Shown piece after piece: positions 45,718 through 56,897 of a DNA stretch of 64,000 nucleotides (the first letter of the stretch is position 1; every line of letters begins with the position of its first letter). The stretch lies in NCBI GenBank assembly GCA_010015805.1, contig ML978121.1, positions 1,798,001 to 1,862,000 of the forward strand, read 5' to 3'. Below the pieces are notes generated by a model, which was given only the letters and a program-made list of their open reading frames with translations, was not told the origin of the DNA and did no database searches. The position numbers and the translations under genes were made by a program. This DNA is from Rhizodiscina lignyota (taxonomy: Eukaryota > Ascomycota > Dothideomycetes > Aulographales > Rhizodiscinaceae).

Positions 45718-47166
45718 ATGACCTCAACGGAGAGATGCCAGCGATTGGTGTCATGGTTTCGACAGAATGGAGGCCATTTCCATCCAGACGTTGAACTGGT
45801 CGAAAACGAGCAGTTTGGACTTCACGTCGTCGCTCAACAACCTTTGGAACCTCCGGAAAACACATTGGATAAAGAGCAACAGGATGGTGGAGCGGAAGAA
45901 GCAGCTCCCGGCGCAATAGAGATTTGCAGCACTCCAGTTCAATTAACCATATCTCATCTCAATGCCTCTGGAAGTAGACCGGAGCTACAGACAGAGCTCA
46001 AGATTCCCGTGTTTGACAATGCCTCATCAAAACTTACGGGCCATGTACCTGAGAGCACAGTTGCTTATCTTGTGCTCATTGAGCAAAGGCTGCTAGGAGA
46101 GCAGTCGTTCTGGTACCCCTATCTATCCTGTCTTCCAACGGAAGCCGAGTTGACTACGCCGCTTTATTTCAGCAGCGACGATCTGCAATGGCTCCTTGGC
46201 ACGAATCTTCATACATCCAGCACAGATCCATCTCGCTCATCCGTAGAGCTTCGTCGCGAAATGTGGAAGGGCGATTGGCAGCAAGCATGCGATGCTCTTC
46301 GGGCACTTGGTGTTGATGTCTCGCAATATACATGGGAGATGTTCCTGTGGGCAGCGTCAATGTTCAGTTCACGCTGTTTTCCGTCGAATCTGACGTTGCC
46401 AAACCGAGGCGAGCCCTTCTCCTTGTTGTACCCAGTCCTTGACTGCTTAAACCACGAGTTCGGTGCTAAGGCGACATGGTTCTTCAAGGACGGATCATTC
46501 TCGTTGAGCGTCGAGAAGGCTCTGAAGAAGGGGGAACAGGTATTCAATAATTATGCTCCAAAGGGGAATGAAGAATGTAAGCAACCACGTATACTATGTC
46601 AAAGACACTGAAAGCGCTAATGTCGAGCAGTGCTCCTTGGATACGGCTTCACGCTCCCCGGCAACTCGGCAGACGAAGTCATGGTTCGACTGAGCAAGCC
46701 ACCTCCTCCTGTCCATGAGGTCTTGAAAGCAACATTGCCACAGCACTTCCAATCTGGGGAATGGGATTCATCAGAAGGGATGTTCTTCCTCCGCGGTCCA
46801 AAGCACTTCACCGGCGGGTACAGCCATGGAATTGAGTGCCTGCGCGGCGTTCCTTTCGAGATGTTCCGCATGCTCGCCGAAATGATGTACTTTATGTCTA
46901 CGAGCGAGAGTGATGGCGCTGGCGATCTGCCGGAGGAGAGCGAGCAGTTTGGATATGTAGTGGAAGAGATCTTGCACTTCCTGAAGCAGAAGTTAAGCCT
47001 AATACTAATCAATGACCCAAAAGGTCTGCCTGTAAATCGGAAGCAGGAGTTTGCAAAGATTTACAGGGATGGGCAGGTGGAGATTCTGAAATGTATAGTT
47101 GGGGAGCTAGACGGGTACTTGAAGACCGTGGCTGTTGCAGAGGGCGAGGAACCCGTCACGTCGTAA
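45718..47166 (+). CDS. SET-domain lysine methyltransferase (SETD6/RKM-like)
   Basis: Join 45718..46576, 46631..47166, giving 464 aa; the 54-nt intron falls inside the SET motif and restores NEELLLGYGF. Such enzymes transfer methyl groups from S-adenosylmethionine to lysines, often on ribosomal or translation proteins. Evidence: RLVSWFRQNGGHFHPDVEL at the N-terminus, SFWYPYLSCLP, EMFLWAASMFSSRCF, PVLDCLNHEFGAKATWF (the split-SET NH motif) and KKGEQVFNNYAPKGNEE (catalytic Tyr region). The C-terminal half matches the Rubisco-LSMT substrate-binding domain in layout. The ATG at 45718 (MTSTERCQRL) is preferred; an in-frame ATG at 45694 adds eight residues. Confidence 0.85.
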
Positions 47167-47509
47167 GAAGACTTGTCCGAATCTAGATACCCAGTCCTTT
47201 GGTAGTACGTGGAATTTAACTCCGCTGGTATCCACTATTTCATACTCTAAAACTCAAGCAAGCCTCTATGCAGAGCAGGTGACCGGGTAAGTCCATGGAA
47301 ATATCAAGGACTAACCCCTCTAATGAATGAAACATATCTTTGTGTATGACCCGACGTTCTTTGGCATATCATTATGATAAGTTGGAGTAGCATAGCGTCC
47401 GCTTTCTGTAGATGCTCGAAGTCTCGTCCAGATAGGCCCCTTGATATCTGTGTTCTCTCCACAACTCCTGCACAGCGACAACATCTACAATTTTATTGAA
47501 TGCCCTTCA
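47167..47509. other. Convergent intergenic region
   Basis: About 340 bp between the SET gene (plus) and the orphan at 47510 (minus). No gene visible. Confidence 0.5.
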
Positions 47510-48439
47510 TCAAGCTCTAGATACTATCCCACTCAGCATGTACAGTTGAAACGAGCGAGGGCGACGTCTACTGCTGCTACACTCTGTGCAGGGTTCGACT
47601 TCAGGCGTGAGGAACGACCGATTCATGCCATCACGTGGAGAAGCCGACGCGTCAATATTTGCCTGCCTGATAACTCGCATCCCCGGTTCTCCAGCTGAAT
47701 ATCGGAATCTCTCTTCCGGAAGATACTCCTCGCTGTCGGGTTGTGACACCTCCAGTTCCCCTGAAGCGCCACGGTGTTCTGTGGCGGCGATGGACAAAGC
47801 AGATATGTCCTCACTAACCGCGCTATCTTCTTCGTACAAGACGGAACTGATTGCAGCTTGATAGGTGTGATACAGCTCATCGCGACGAATGACCATGCAA
47901 GGAGACGAAGAGGAAGGATATGGTGATGACGAAGACCGTTCCGACGAGCCGTTCTGCTGATTCAAGGACACCGGCGGAGAGCTGTTGATCAACGTGGCAC
48001 TGTCGTCACGAAAGGAGGATATGTCTGAAGCGTTTCGGACATCAGAGCTTGGTCTACAGCTGTGTCGGCTCACAGTGTTTGGATGTTGGAGGTAATTGGA
48101 TGTCGGGCCCTCGGTATTGGTTTGGAGTAGTCGCTCGATTTGCTGACCTACGGATTCAGGGATGACAGTGTCCACCTCTTGTATCTCTCTCTCATCGTGA
48201 CTGTCTCTATCGTCGTGATCGGTAGAGAGGAACGCGATCGGCGCATTCATAGTCCGAAGGGCTTTTGACGCTGCAAACATTGTGTGCCAATCTGGTGCGA
48301 GGCCAAAGAAAACACTAAGACAGTGGGTTAATAGAAAAGACAAGTCGGAGGAGCCTTCAGAAACTGAGTATAGTGTTACAGTAGTCTTGTTTACATAGTC
48401 GAGTGTGTTCATGCCGGTGCTTAGACAAACGAAATCCAC
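47510..48439 (-). CDS. Orphan Ser-rich protein
   Basis: Intronless frame of 309 aa from MDFVCLSTGMNTLDY; unrecognised. An inner ATG at about codon 54 (MFAASKALRTMNAP) is an alternative start. The region up to there is hydrophobic, and a plausible splice pair inside it does not keep phase. The remaining body is Ser/Asp/Glu-rich, disordered and acidic, with a Ser-rich run (NGSSERSSSSPYPSSSSP) and a helix-like patch (RDELYHTYQAAISSVLYEED). It could be a regulatory or scaffold protein, or a chance frame. No domain and no membrane anchor are convincing. It lies convergent to the SET gene and about 230 bp from the 3' end of the carbonic anhydrase. Confidence 0.5.
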   Translation of the reverse strand: MDFVCLSTGMNTLDYVNKTTVTLYSVSEGSSDLSFLLTHCLSVFFGLAPDWHTMFAASKALRTMNAPIAFLSTDHDDRDSHDEREIQEVDTVIPESVGQQIERLLQTNTEGPTSNYLQHPNTVSRHSCRPSSDVRNASDISSFRDDSATLINSSPPVSLNQQNGSSERSSSSPYPSSSSPCMVIRRDELYHTYQAAISSVLYEEDSAVSEDISALSIAATEHRGASGELEVSQPDSEEYLPEERFRYSAGEPGMRVIRQANIDASASPRDGMNRSFLTPEVEPCTECSSSRRRPRSFQLYMLSGIVSRA

Positions 48440-48666
48440 GCTTGAACGCTATATATGAAAATCATCCCCAGAGATGCGCAATCTGGATTACAATCGAGTA
48501 GGAGTGAGCACCGTCAGCGAAAAGCGTATCTTGACTGTGCAACCAAAATCTGAACTGAGAGAATTGAGAAATGAGCCAAATGCCCAGAAACATACTCCGT
48601 CGCTATGCAATTCGAGGCCTCCAACAAACGTCATGATCGAAATACAACCCTTCCAAATTCCTTCTC

Positions 48667-49420
48667 CTAGTGATGACCAAAGCGATGCTCCTCAAAGTTA
48701 GCAACGGGCATCTTCACCTGGCCAATTACCCTCAACTCCGCAGCCGGGATGTCGTAAATGAGACCATAAATCTGGAGTCCCCTGTCTCTTATGGCCGCCA
48801 GAACAGTCTTATTCCTCTTCAGCGTCTCGAGGCTGTTCTGCACGTTTAGTTCCGCGAGATAATTCGCCTTCTCGTCCGTGCTTTGCAACCTGCCCAGCTC
48901 TTTTTCGTGCCTCTTCCGGATCTCGCGCACTGGACTCAACCAAGTATTTAGCGTTTCCCCCAAGTCTGCATCGCTCAGAGCTGCAGTCGCTCCACCGCAT
49001 TTAGTGTGGCCGCACACAATGATCCTCTTGACTTTCAGGTTGCCGACGGCATATTCGATCACGGACTGCGAACTGACGTCCGACGGGTGCAGCACATTTG
49101 CGATATTCCGATGCACGAAGATGTCGCCGGGTTGGCAATCGCAGATGGTCGTCTCTGGGACTCGAGAGTCGGCGCATCCGATCCAGAGGACTTCCGGCGA
49201 CTGGCCAGCGCTGAGAGTAGTGAGGAGCTCTGGGTTGAACGAAGTGAGACGCTTGGAGTAGGACTTGTTGCCGGCGATAACACGGTCAAATGCGTCTATT
49301 AAGGTACGTTAGCGATAATGTTTTCTAGCATGACTCGGGATTTTCATGCAGGGTTGGATGATACGAGGCCGGGATTGCGAGTGGTGCTGAAAGGGGGTGC
49401 ATACCAGGCAATTTGGCCAT
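48667..49420 (-). CDS. NCE103: Beta-class carbonic anhydrase
   Basis: Interconverts CO2 and bicarbonate, supplying bicarbonate for carboxylases in ordinary air; usually cytosolic or mitochondrial. Complement join 48667..49295, 49405..49420, giving 214 aa. The first exon is only 16 nt (MAKLP plus one base), followed by a 109-nt intron that joins in phase to DAFDRVIAGNKSYS. Zinc ligands are Cys46 (WIGCADSR), His102 and Cys105 (VCGHTKCGG). The Asp48-Arg50 dyad is present. GDIFVHRNIANVL, SVIEYAVGNLKVKRII and the C-terminal YGLIYDIPAAELRVI are all as in the family, so the enzyme is complete. An N-terminal targeting peptide is not apparent. Confidence 0.93.
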
Positions 49421-50364
49421 TTCAGTCAGCGAAAGGGGGACAATTGAAGGGAAATTTGGTTTGCAGTAGCAGAAAACCTTAGAGATTATAGTACGCGGTT
49501 TGAAAGAAGAATTCGGGAATAGAATTAAATAAAAAGTAGACGGTGGCAACAGCTGAGTGATTAAGAAATATCGCTCTGCATGCGTTGGTTGTCGACTGGC
49601 CCTCGGAGCTCGCGGTTGACCTCCACGCCCTGACGTGGACGTGGGCAGCGTCAACCAGGAGCAATCCGAAAATAAGCCAAGTTGCATGTGCAAGAGGTCC
49701 GATTGACTTCCAGGCCCTCCGTGAGGCCGGAGATACCTCGTTCCTATATGTATTTGCGACCAAGAGATGGCTGTGACGCCATGACATCTTGTCCGGAGAT
49801 CTATCACGTCTCGGCGCGTTTAAGCACTCTTGGGCAATACGACCACAGCGCCACCCCGCCTCGCCTCAGCAGAAATTGCCTGGGGTGTAATCAATGTGGA
49901 TGACGGAGCAATCTGGCGTGTCTCTCCGATCTAGATAGGCAATAGGGTTGGCGGTCGTGCGCGCGGACTTTGAAGTTTCGGCTCCTCGCGGCCAGCCCGA
50001 GTGTGCAAAGCGCCGATGAGGTGCTGACAGCAATCGCAAGTTCGTAGTAGAGTTGTAGATAGCTTTACTCTGTGTGAATTATATTAGATACACAATACAT
50101 GCTCTGATTAAGGACATAACAGCACAAGTCAAAATCAATTGATGTCTGTGGTATTGTGGTATTGCGGCGAGCCTTACAAAATTGTGCCTGTACACGACGA
50201 ACACTGCAACAGGGCTACTTATTATTCGATCTTGCAAGACTAAATACTGAAAGATTAGAAAGTGTCTATAGGATGTTCTACAATCTAAATAGCAGGGCAT
50301 GATATACCTCGATTCTGCAAAAGCTGTTCTAACCTGCCATTGAAATTGCCATGCTCGTGCGAAC
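49421..50364. other. Intergenic stretch
   Basis: Nearly 950 bp with no supportable gene: the promoter side of carbonic anhydrase, then the 3' flank of the minus-strand gene at 50365. A TATTA/AATTAT-rich patch occurs at 50040-50290. Confidence 0.45.
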
Positions 50365-51117
50365 TCAATCCGCCTGCTCGTCTGACCAGATCCACCCGCC
50401 TGGACAAGTGTCCACCTTCTTGCCATAAGGCGGAGGGTCCCTGCAAAACGGTTTCTCATCCTGCGACATCTCAGACGTCAAATTCTCCTTTCCTGTTGGG
50501 GAATATTTCACAGTCGAGCCACCAAAGGTGCGCTTTAGTTTAGACTGCTTCTGTCTGAACTTTTCGGCAAGCTTGTGCAATTTCTTGTGTTTTGGATGCG
50601 TTTTTCTGTACTCCTTCAATACGGTCTCGTAGTGGTCCTTCTCTCGTTCGTAGACATCTCGAAGCTTCATTTCGTCTTCCAAATCCCTCATCTTCTCCTT
50701 CAGCTCTGCACGCTTCTTCTCATACTTGGTTGGCTCGCAGTATCTGCGTTGGTAAATAGCATCAAAAACCACGTAACTGCTCGCCCGGCTGGCGACCTTC
50801 ATCTGTTTCCCATGCTCGGTCATTGGGTTCTTGACGATAGCCTTTTTGCAGAGGTCTTCGAGCTTGTCCTGCTGAATGGTGCGTAGAGACAATCCAGGCT
50901 CGTACCAAGCATTGATAAATTCCCGAATTGCCGTGGGGCAGGAAGTGGCGAGACCATGACTGCGTTCAGTCAGGATGTTGAAGAGGTAAGCCCGCACCTG
51001 TATGTAGTTGGCTTCTTTAGGGGGCAGCGGAGGATAAGGGTTATCATGCTGTGCTTTCGCAATAGACTCGTTGTCCAACGGAGACAGCAAAGACAGCAAG
51101 GAAGCTGGGTTTCCCAT
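50365..51117 (-). CDS. Orphan coiled-coil protein
   Basis: Intronless, 250 aa from MGNPASLLSLLSPLDNES; function not recognised. Residues 30-120 look like a compact helical region (KEANYIQVRAYLFNILTERSHG, then PTAIREFINAWYEPGLSL). Residues 130-200 are a highly charged coiled coil (ELKEKMRDLEDEMKLRDVYE, EREKDHYETVLKEYRKTHPKHKK). The C-terminal end is less ordered and finishes with DTCPGGWIWSDEQAD. The frame is long, uninterrupted and starts with a clear ATG, so it is likely a gene. No signal peptide and no membrane segment. Confidence 0.62.
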   Translation of the reverse strand: MGNPASLLSLLSPLDNESIAKAQHDNPYPPLPPKEANYIQVRAYLFNILTERSHGLATSCPTAIREFINAWYEPGLSLRTIQQDKLEDLCKKAIVKNPMTEHGKQMKVASRASSYVVFDAIYQRRYCEPTKYEKKRAELKEKMRDLEDEMKLRDVYEREKDHYETVLKEYRKTHPKHKKLHKLAEKFRQKQSKLKRTFGGSTVKYSPTGKENLTSEMSQDEKPFCRDPPPYGKKVDTCPGGWIWSDEQAD

Positions 51118-52332
51118 GTTTTCTAGCTCAAGGCGTACATGCGTTTAGAGAGCTTGGGAGTAGAATTGAAATGGCATTCTTCAGAGGCGGAGAAGCTTGA
51201 TGGGGAGTCTCTAGTCCGTGCGGAAAATATTACACTTACTGCCCTCACTATTGAGAGTCTGCTTGATTGATCTTACTCCAATGGAAGGGTAGTTAATTCG
51301 AAGCTTCTGCGGGGCGTCTTCTGTGAGACACCATCGGCACTCATACCACAACTTGGCTCCCAGGGCTACCTCGAGATACTGAGTAGTGTCGGTCGACTGC
51401 ATGTGGGAAAGATGAGCATTGTCTAAGAAGACATCCAGTCAGCGGTTCCCTCGTGCTGGCGCGCACACACACACAAGCAGCACTATTGGAGTTGCGCGAG
51501 CGGCGTCTGTGCGTTGTAGTCTTGATATTCATGCTGATTCATGTACCCCGTACGCAGACGGGATAAAGTGAATAGGCACGTGAAAATTCAAAAAGTCGAA
51601 GTTGAGTTCAGAAGAAATCCCCAGACGAAAACGCGCTTCTGGGGCTGAAGGTGAAGTAACATCGCAGGATGCTCGAGCTAGAAAAGCTGATCTGCACGAT
51701 GCGACATCAATATTTTGCCTTGCTTCGGCCCGCGGCAGCATTTATTGTCTGAGGTCGTGAGTCGCCACATACGGCCAGAAAGGACACGTATATTGTGATG
51801 GGCAAGATAGGTGGGCTATGTGCATCGATTATCGTGAGATGCTCTCAGGAGAGGAGCCAGTGGAGGGTTGAGAAATTGATCGGTGTCCATCAACGCGTGC
51901 CGACAGTAGAAATTGGGATTGCAGGAGACGGCAAAAACGCCAAAATAGAAGCCAGCCCGTCGCCTCAGCCACATCCGCGCATGCATATCGTGACTTTCGG
52001 CCATCGCCTTCTCACGCGCCCCCTTCGAGTTCGCCGATTCGCCTGCACGCCCAGCCCCTGGAGGATTGCGGAAAAGGAGGGACCCACTCACCGCGCACGA
52101 CGGCGCCTGGACCCTTGCCTGAAATCTGGCACCTTTTCACGCCGCGCATATATTGACCCTGACGAGCTATCGTGAACACTTTTTGCTCTTTGACCCAAAC
52201 TTCACTTCCATTCTGCTGTGCCTCCTTCCCCAGCCTTTGCGTTCTGCATCCACTCGTTTCCATAGCCAGACTGAGAATATTCAATCCCAATAAAACTTTT
52301 CCAGTCGCTACGAATCTCCACATTCCTCCAAA
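51118..52332. other. Divergent intergenic region
   Basis: About 1.2 kb between the orphan coiled-coil gene (minus) and MPG1 (plus), carrying both promoters. The final 180 bases before MPG1 are CT-rich (TTTTTGCTCTTTGACCC), a typical fungal 5' leader. A short minus-strand frame at 51211-51402 has no homology and was left out. Confidence 0.5.
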
Positions 52333-53661
52333 ATGAAGGGTACGTGTTCACCGCACCATATCGACAGCTTTGTGTGCTGACCCTGTATAGCCCTCATTCT
52401 CGTCGGCGGGTTCGGTACTCGTCTGCGACCTCTTGTACGTCCCCTCGGACTTGGTCCAACCGCGACTCGAGCCCGTCCAGCTGTACTCCACCATTGTACT
52501 GACAGTCCCAAAAGACCCTCACTCTCCCCAAGCCCCTCGTCGAGTTCGGCAACAGACCCATGATTCTTCATCAAGTTGAGTCTCTGGCTGCTGCCGGTGT
52601 TACCGACATTGTCCTAGCCGTCAACTACAGGCCAGAGATCATGACTCAGGCGCTCAAGAAGGTTCGCGACACAATCTGCAAAGGTCATTGACAAGAGTCT
52701 AACTGGCTGTACCTAGTACGAGAAGGAGTACAACGTCCGGATAGAGTTCTCCGTCGAAAGCGAACCCCTCGGCACCGCTGGTCCTCTCAAGCTCGCTGAG
52801 AAGATTCTCGGCAAGGACGACTCTCCCTTCTTCGTCCTCAACTCCGACGTCATCTGCGAATACCCATTCGAAGAGCTCGCCGCTTTCCACAAGTCCCACG
52901 GTCAGGAGGGCACAATCGTCGTCACAAAGGTGGAAGAGCCGTCGAAATACGGTGTCATTGTCCACAAGCCAGACCACCCCTCGAGGATAGACCGCTTTGT
53001 GGAGAAGCCGGTAGAGTTCGTGGGCAACCGCATCAACGCCGGTCTGTACATCTTGAACCCTAGCATCCTCAAGAGGATCGAACTCCGACCCACCTCGATC
53101 GAACAAGAGACATTCCCTGCTATGGTCAAGGATGGCCAACTCCACTCGTTTGACCTCGAGGGCTTCTGGATGGATGTCGGTCAGCCCAAGGACTTCCTTG
53201 CCGGCACCTGCCTCTATCTCTCTTCCCTCACCAAGAAGAAGTCTAAGCTTCTTACCTCAACATCAGAGCCCTACGTTCACGGTGGCAACGTCATGATTGA
53301 CCCCTCTGCAAAGATTGGCAAAAACTGCCGCATTGGCCCTAATGTTACCATTGGTCCCAATGTTGTCATCGGCGACGGTGTCCGTCTGCAGCGCTGCGTC
53401 CTGCTCCAGGGCAGCAAGGTCAAGGACCATGCTTGGGTCAAGTCAACCATTGTTGGCTGGAATAGCTCTGTCGGACGCTGGGCTCGCCTCGAGAACGTGA
53501 CTGTCCTCGGAGACGACGTGAGCATTGGCGACGAGATCTATGTCAATGGCGGCTCCATCCTGCCGCACAAGTCGATTAAGGCGAACATTGACTGTGAGTA
53601 TTACAGACGAGAAATTATAGGACTCCACTAACGCTCTACAGCGCCCGCCATTATCATGTAA
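52333..53661 (+). CDS. MPG1: GDP-mannose pyrophosphorylase
   Basis: Makes GDP-mannose from mannose-1-phosphate and GTP in the cytosol, feeding protein glycosylation, GPI anchors and wall mannan. Model: join 52333..52339, 52391..52434, 52515..52661, 52717..53593, 53642..53661, giving 364 aa, the usual length. Exon 1 is seven bases (MK plus one), exon 5 only 20 bases. The nucleotidyltransferase signature [17 protein letters not shown] spans two introns. [42 protein letters not shown] and [13 protein letters not shown] follow. The C-terminal left-handed beta-helix shows hexapeptide repeats ([20 protein letters not shown]). It ends IKANIDSPAIIM. Donor 3 (GTTCGC) is non-consensus but the frame requires it. 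Confidence 0.95.
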
Positions 53662-54711
53662 ACGACGGCAGCTCGATCAAAAATCTCCTGTCGTTCAGCC
53701 GCTCCACTTCTCTGCTTCTCCGCTCCACTTTTGCTACTTTGGCATTCGATTTTTGGACAATCTGATTCAGGGCTCAACCCATTGACCTGACCAGTTGTCG
53801 ATTTTATTCAATTCTGGTTTTGCGTTTTATGGCATGGCAAAGGCGGATTTGATTGGGATGGAACGGGATTATTATAGAGTACCTCGCACGATTATATCCT
53901 GGCGCATGACGAAGGGGATGGTTGCGATAACTTAGAACTGACCTCGCTCAAGCTGGGCGCTTGTCAGTGTAATAATACATTTTGTCTCTCGAGACAATCC
54001 ATTTGGCTGATTCCTCGAGTTTCTTGCTCTACTGGCGTTCGCATTGTCTGGATCTTTCATGCTCATTAAAAGAAACAGTGTCGCTAACTTCCTCGAGGCT
54101 GACAGAAAAGCTAAGCGCGAGACAAGCGGTCAGACTTCACGAGCAGTTAGTCTTATCCTCCGAGACAACTCACAAGCGGGAGCAGCTCTGAAAGCTTGGT
54201 TCAATATGCTTCAGACACCATCTGTCAAGGCTGAAGCTTCGAGATTCATAATTTGCACAGGGTGAAGAGTCAACTGTTTGTGTTGGCCTCGAATATCAAA
54301 GCCTTGCCGTCGTTCGTCAATCACGGCGGTTTGACAAGTTGCGATTGGCAACATCCCATGGCAGTGCCAGCCAATCTCGAGCATTTACTCAATGCAGAGT
54401 ATTATGCTTGCTTTTCATGGGAATTATATCCTTCACTCCTAAGATTTTGATGTGCTCTACTTTTCAGTAAGTTAATAGTCTTCTAAAAACTCAAATTTCG
54501 GGTTTTCTTTACGCGTATTCTCAATCTCATGATGGTCGCTCTTTCCACCGCTTCGAGGGCAGCCTCGTGGTACAGGTCTTCTGCCTTGAGGATGACCTTC
54601 GTTTGGAACTTAGTCGGACTGACTTTGTCTCTCCTGAGACTAGGAACTATCTCAAGGCCGCTTTAAGATCTCTCTGGCTGGTCTTCGTCAACTCCTTGCA
54701 TCATCAGCATA
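53662..54711. other. Gene-free or relic sequence before a GH3 relic
   Basis: No intact gene. 53662-53950 is the 3' flank of MPG1. From about 54480 to 54710 one plus-strand frame stays open (SGFLYAYSQSHDGRSFH, then LVVQVFCLEDDLRLELSR) but lacks an ATG and a recognisable family. It may be part of an older broken gene adjoining the GH3 relic. Confidence 0.4.
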
Positions 54712-55895
54712 ATGGCGTTTCGACGAATTTATGCACCCGCTTGCATCCTCCTTCTCTATGCTACTCTTGAGGTAGGTGACTCGCAGGAGTTTGATCCTGC
54801 GCTGTATCAGAATAGTCCGCCAGTGTACCCAACGCGTGAGTAACTCCTTTGAGCCGATGGCAACGAAGTCAATGCTAACTAAGACTACGAAGCGAACACT
54901 ACGACAGTAATTGGGAAGGCTTTTCGGTTGATCCGTATCTAACTGGCATAGCTATGGAAGAGACGATCATTGGGGTGCAGAGCACAGGGGTGCAGGCATG
55001 CGCAAAGCACTGGCTAGCGAACGAGCAGGAGACGCAACGAACGTCGACTTACGATCTGTTTGGTAATACGGTGACCGAAGCGGTCTCGTCAAATGTGGAC
55101 GACAGGACGCTGCATGAGCTATACGCTTGACCAAGATCGGTCGAACTATCCGACAATTGATCCCTCAAGTGCAGAGCGCAATCTGCTCTTTGAGGCTCTT
55201 GAAGGACCCCCTCCCTTCAAATTGAGCGGAACATCGAGCCGCGATGTGCGAGCAAACCATTCGCTGCTCATACGTGAGCTAGCCGCGGGCGCCACAGTTC
55301 TCTTGAAGAACAGCAACAACGCCCTTCCACTCAAGAAGCTCAAAAATATTGCTGTTTTGGGAACGATCAAGGCGAGCCCGTTGAAACTTTTTTGGATGTC
55401 GCGATTGGGACATACAATTGGCCTGATGGCAGAAGCTTGAGCTTCCTTATTGCTCCTTTGGATGCGATTCAAGAGAGAGCAAAGACGGATGGAAGCAAAG
55501 TCCAGAGCTTCGTCAGCAATATTGTCTCAGATGTTCTTGCCGACTTGAAGATCATCTCGCCATATCCGGATGCCTCGTGTTCCTTAAAGTCTAGGCGGAA
55601 AGAAGCCAAGGACAGAACGACATTGGATGCTAACTGGAATGGAAATGACCTCGTGAACAGCGTCGCAGGATTCTGCGACAATACTGTTGTCGTATTTCAT
55701 ACACCAGGCCAGACGAACGTTCCTTTCTCCTCTCACCCGAACGTCACTGTAATCCTGAGTGAGCGTTTGGGATGTGGTAACGCAGAAGTGGGAACTGGCG
55801 AAAGGAACAATTGCAGTAGAGGTCGGTTGGTGGACAGACGATGTTCAGGGAAGGGGAACAATTCAAATGGAATGAGCGGACAATTGGCATTATGA
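54712..55895 (+). pseudogene. Decayed GH3 beta-glucosidase
   Basis: Pieces of a family-3 secreted beta-glucosidase in order but not in one frame. From 54712, MAFRRIYAPACILLLYATLE is a signal peptide, followed by FDPALYQNSPPVYPT, the family's N-terminal 'SPPVYPTP' segment, ending at a GTGAGT. About 54905-55130 reads [20 protein letters not shown] and [20 protein letters not shown], which is the active-site half (KHW motif) of the TIM-barrel domain, then a stop. About 55225-55370 gives LIRELAAGATVLLKNSNNALPL, the start of the C-terminal domain. About 55620-55790 reads NTVVVFHTPGQTN and HPNVTVIL, also family 3. The segment between residues of about 60 and 165, the nucleophile region and most of the C-terminal domain are missing. 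This is a deletion-riddled pseudogene rather than a splicing puzzle. Confidence 0.8.
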
Positions 55896-56897
55896 GGACA
55901 TCTACATATGTATTAATGCATAATTGAGGCTATTGCCTCATGATACATCACAGCAATCGTATCGCCGACAGCGTGATCAGCGATCGTGTGCTCCATTACG
56001 CACGCCAACAAACAGGATTTCTGTATTATAAAGGGAGAGAGACAAAGACGGCGTTTTCAAGCAATTCAAGGTGATAATAATTATAATCATTCATTTCATA
56101 TATACACCAATCCTATTTATAAAGAGTTCCGTGCACTTATGTGCAAAGTTAATAGGGACGCTAAGCATCCTATGAACACTTCCGAATGGCTTCGAACATT
56201 CCTAACCGGGAAGATACCCGTAGAGATAGAGACGCCATACATTCACCAGTGAAGTGTTACCACTCGGGACGCTAAGCGTCGTAGGCGAGGCTTCTACGAT
56301 GTTCCCTTCGTCACCATTAACTGTAGTGATTCCATGAACGTTTACGTCTCCGTCAACAACTGACAGCTCACTTCTCGTCTTGCTCAGTAACATTGTCCTG
56401 ACGAATTGAAAGCGATCGCCCTAGCTCTTATAACCTGCTCTAAAAGCGCTTCGGTCGATTCAGCGTATTTACTTCGTCGTCGTCGCACTGCACGACGCGT
56501 CAGTTTGACAGAGAACCTCGTTCCACCTTCGCGAGCCTCCACAGCAACCAAATCCAACCTTCGTATCCCTACGCCCGTCTCTTGTATAGGATTTAAAAGA
56601 ATTCAGGAGGTGACTTTGAGGAGATATAGGGCTTTGAGCCCGACGACACACCAGCAGCTCGTAAGAAAGGTGAGTCCCGCATCCACATACGGCGTCAAAC
56701 TTCACGTCTCAGAGCTTGGCGATATCATCCAAGTATCACAGAAGACACATTTATCTTCTTGTCAACAGTCTTCAAGCCCGCTGACGAAATTGCTGAACAG
56801 AATCGCGATAGAAGCCCAGAAAACCGGTGGTAAAGTAGGACAAACCCCACCACCCACGAACTGCTCGCGAATGATTGTAAAGATAGGAGAACTGAGC
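55896..56897. other. AT-rich stretch with a small palindrome
   Basis: No recognised gene. An open plus-strand frame continues leftward from the gene at 56898 to about 56406 without a conserved motif or a compelling ATG, so it was treated as leader. Confidence 0.4.
56268..56280. repeat. 13-bp palindrome GACGCTAAGCGTC
   Basis: Six-base arms around a single A. The 12-mer GGGACGCTAAGC also occurs 111 bp upstream (56155-56166) in direct orientation. It could be a protein site or the remnant of a small repeat; no element ends could be defined. Confidence 0.55.

Noticed and set aside
51211-51402. Small gene on the minus strand upstream of the coiled-coil orphan
   Set aside because: 63 codons without domain or codon signal; more likely leader sequence.
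53662-56897. LTR retrotransposon or other virus-like element in the AT-richer stretch
   Set aside because: No terminal repeats, and no reverse transcriptase, integrase or capsid-like motifs in any frame; only the GH3 relic is identifiable.
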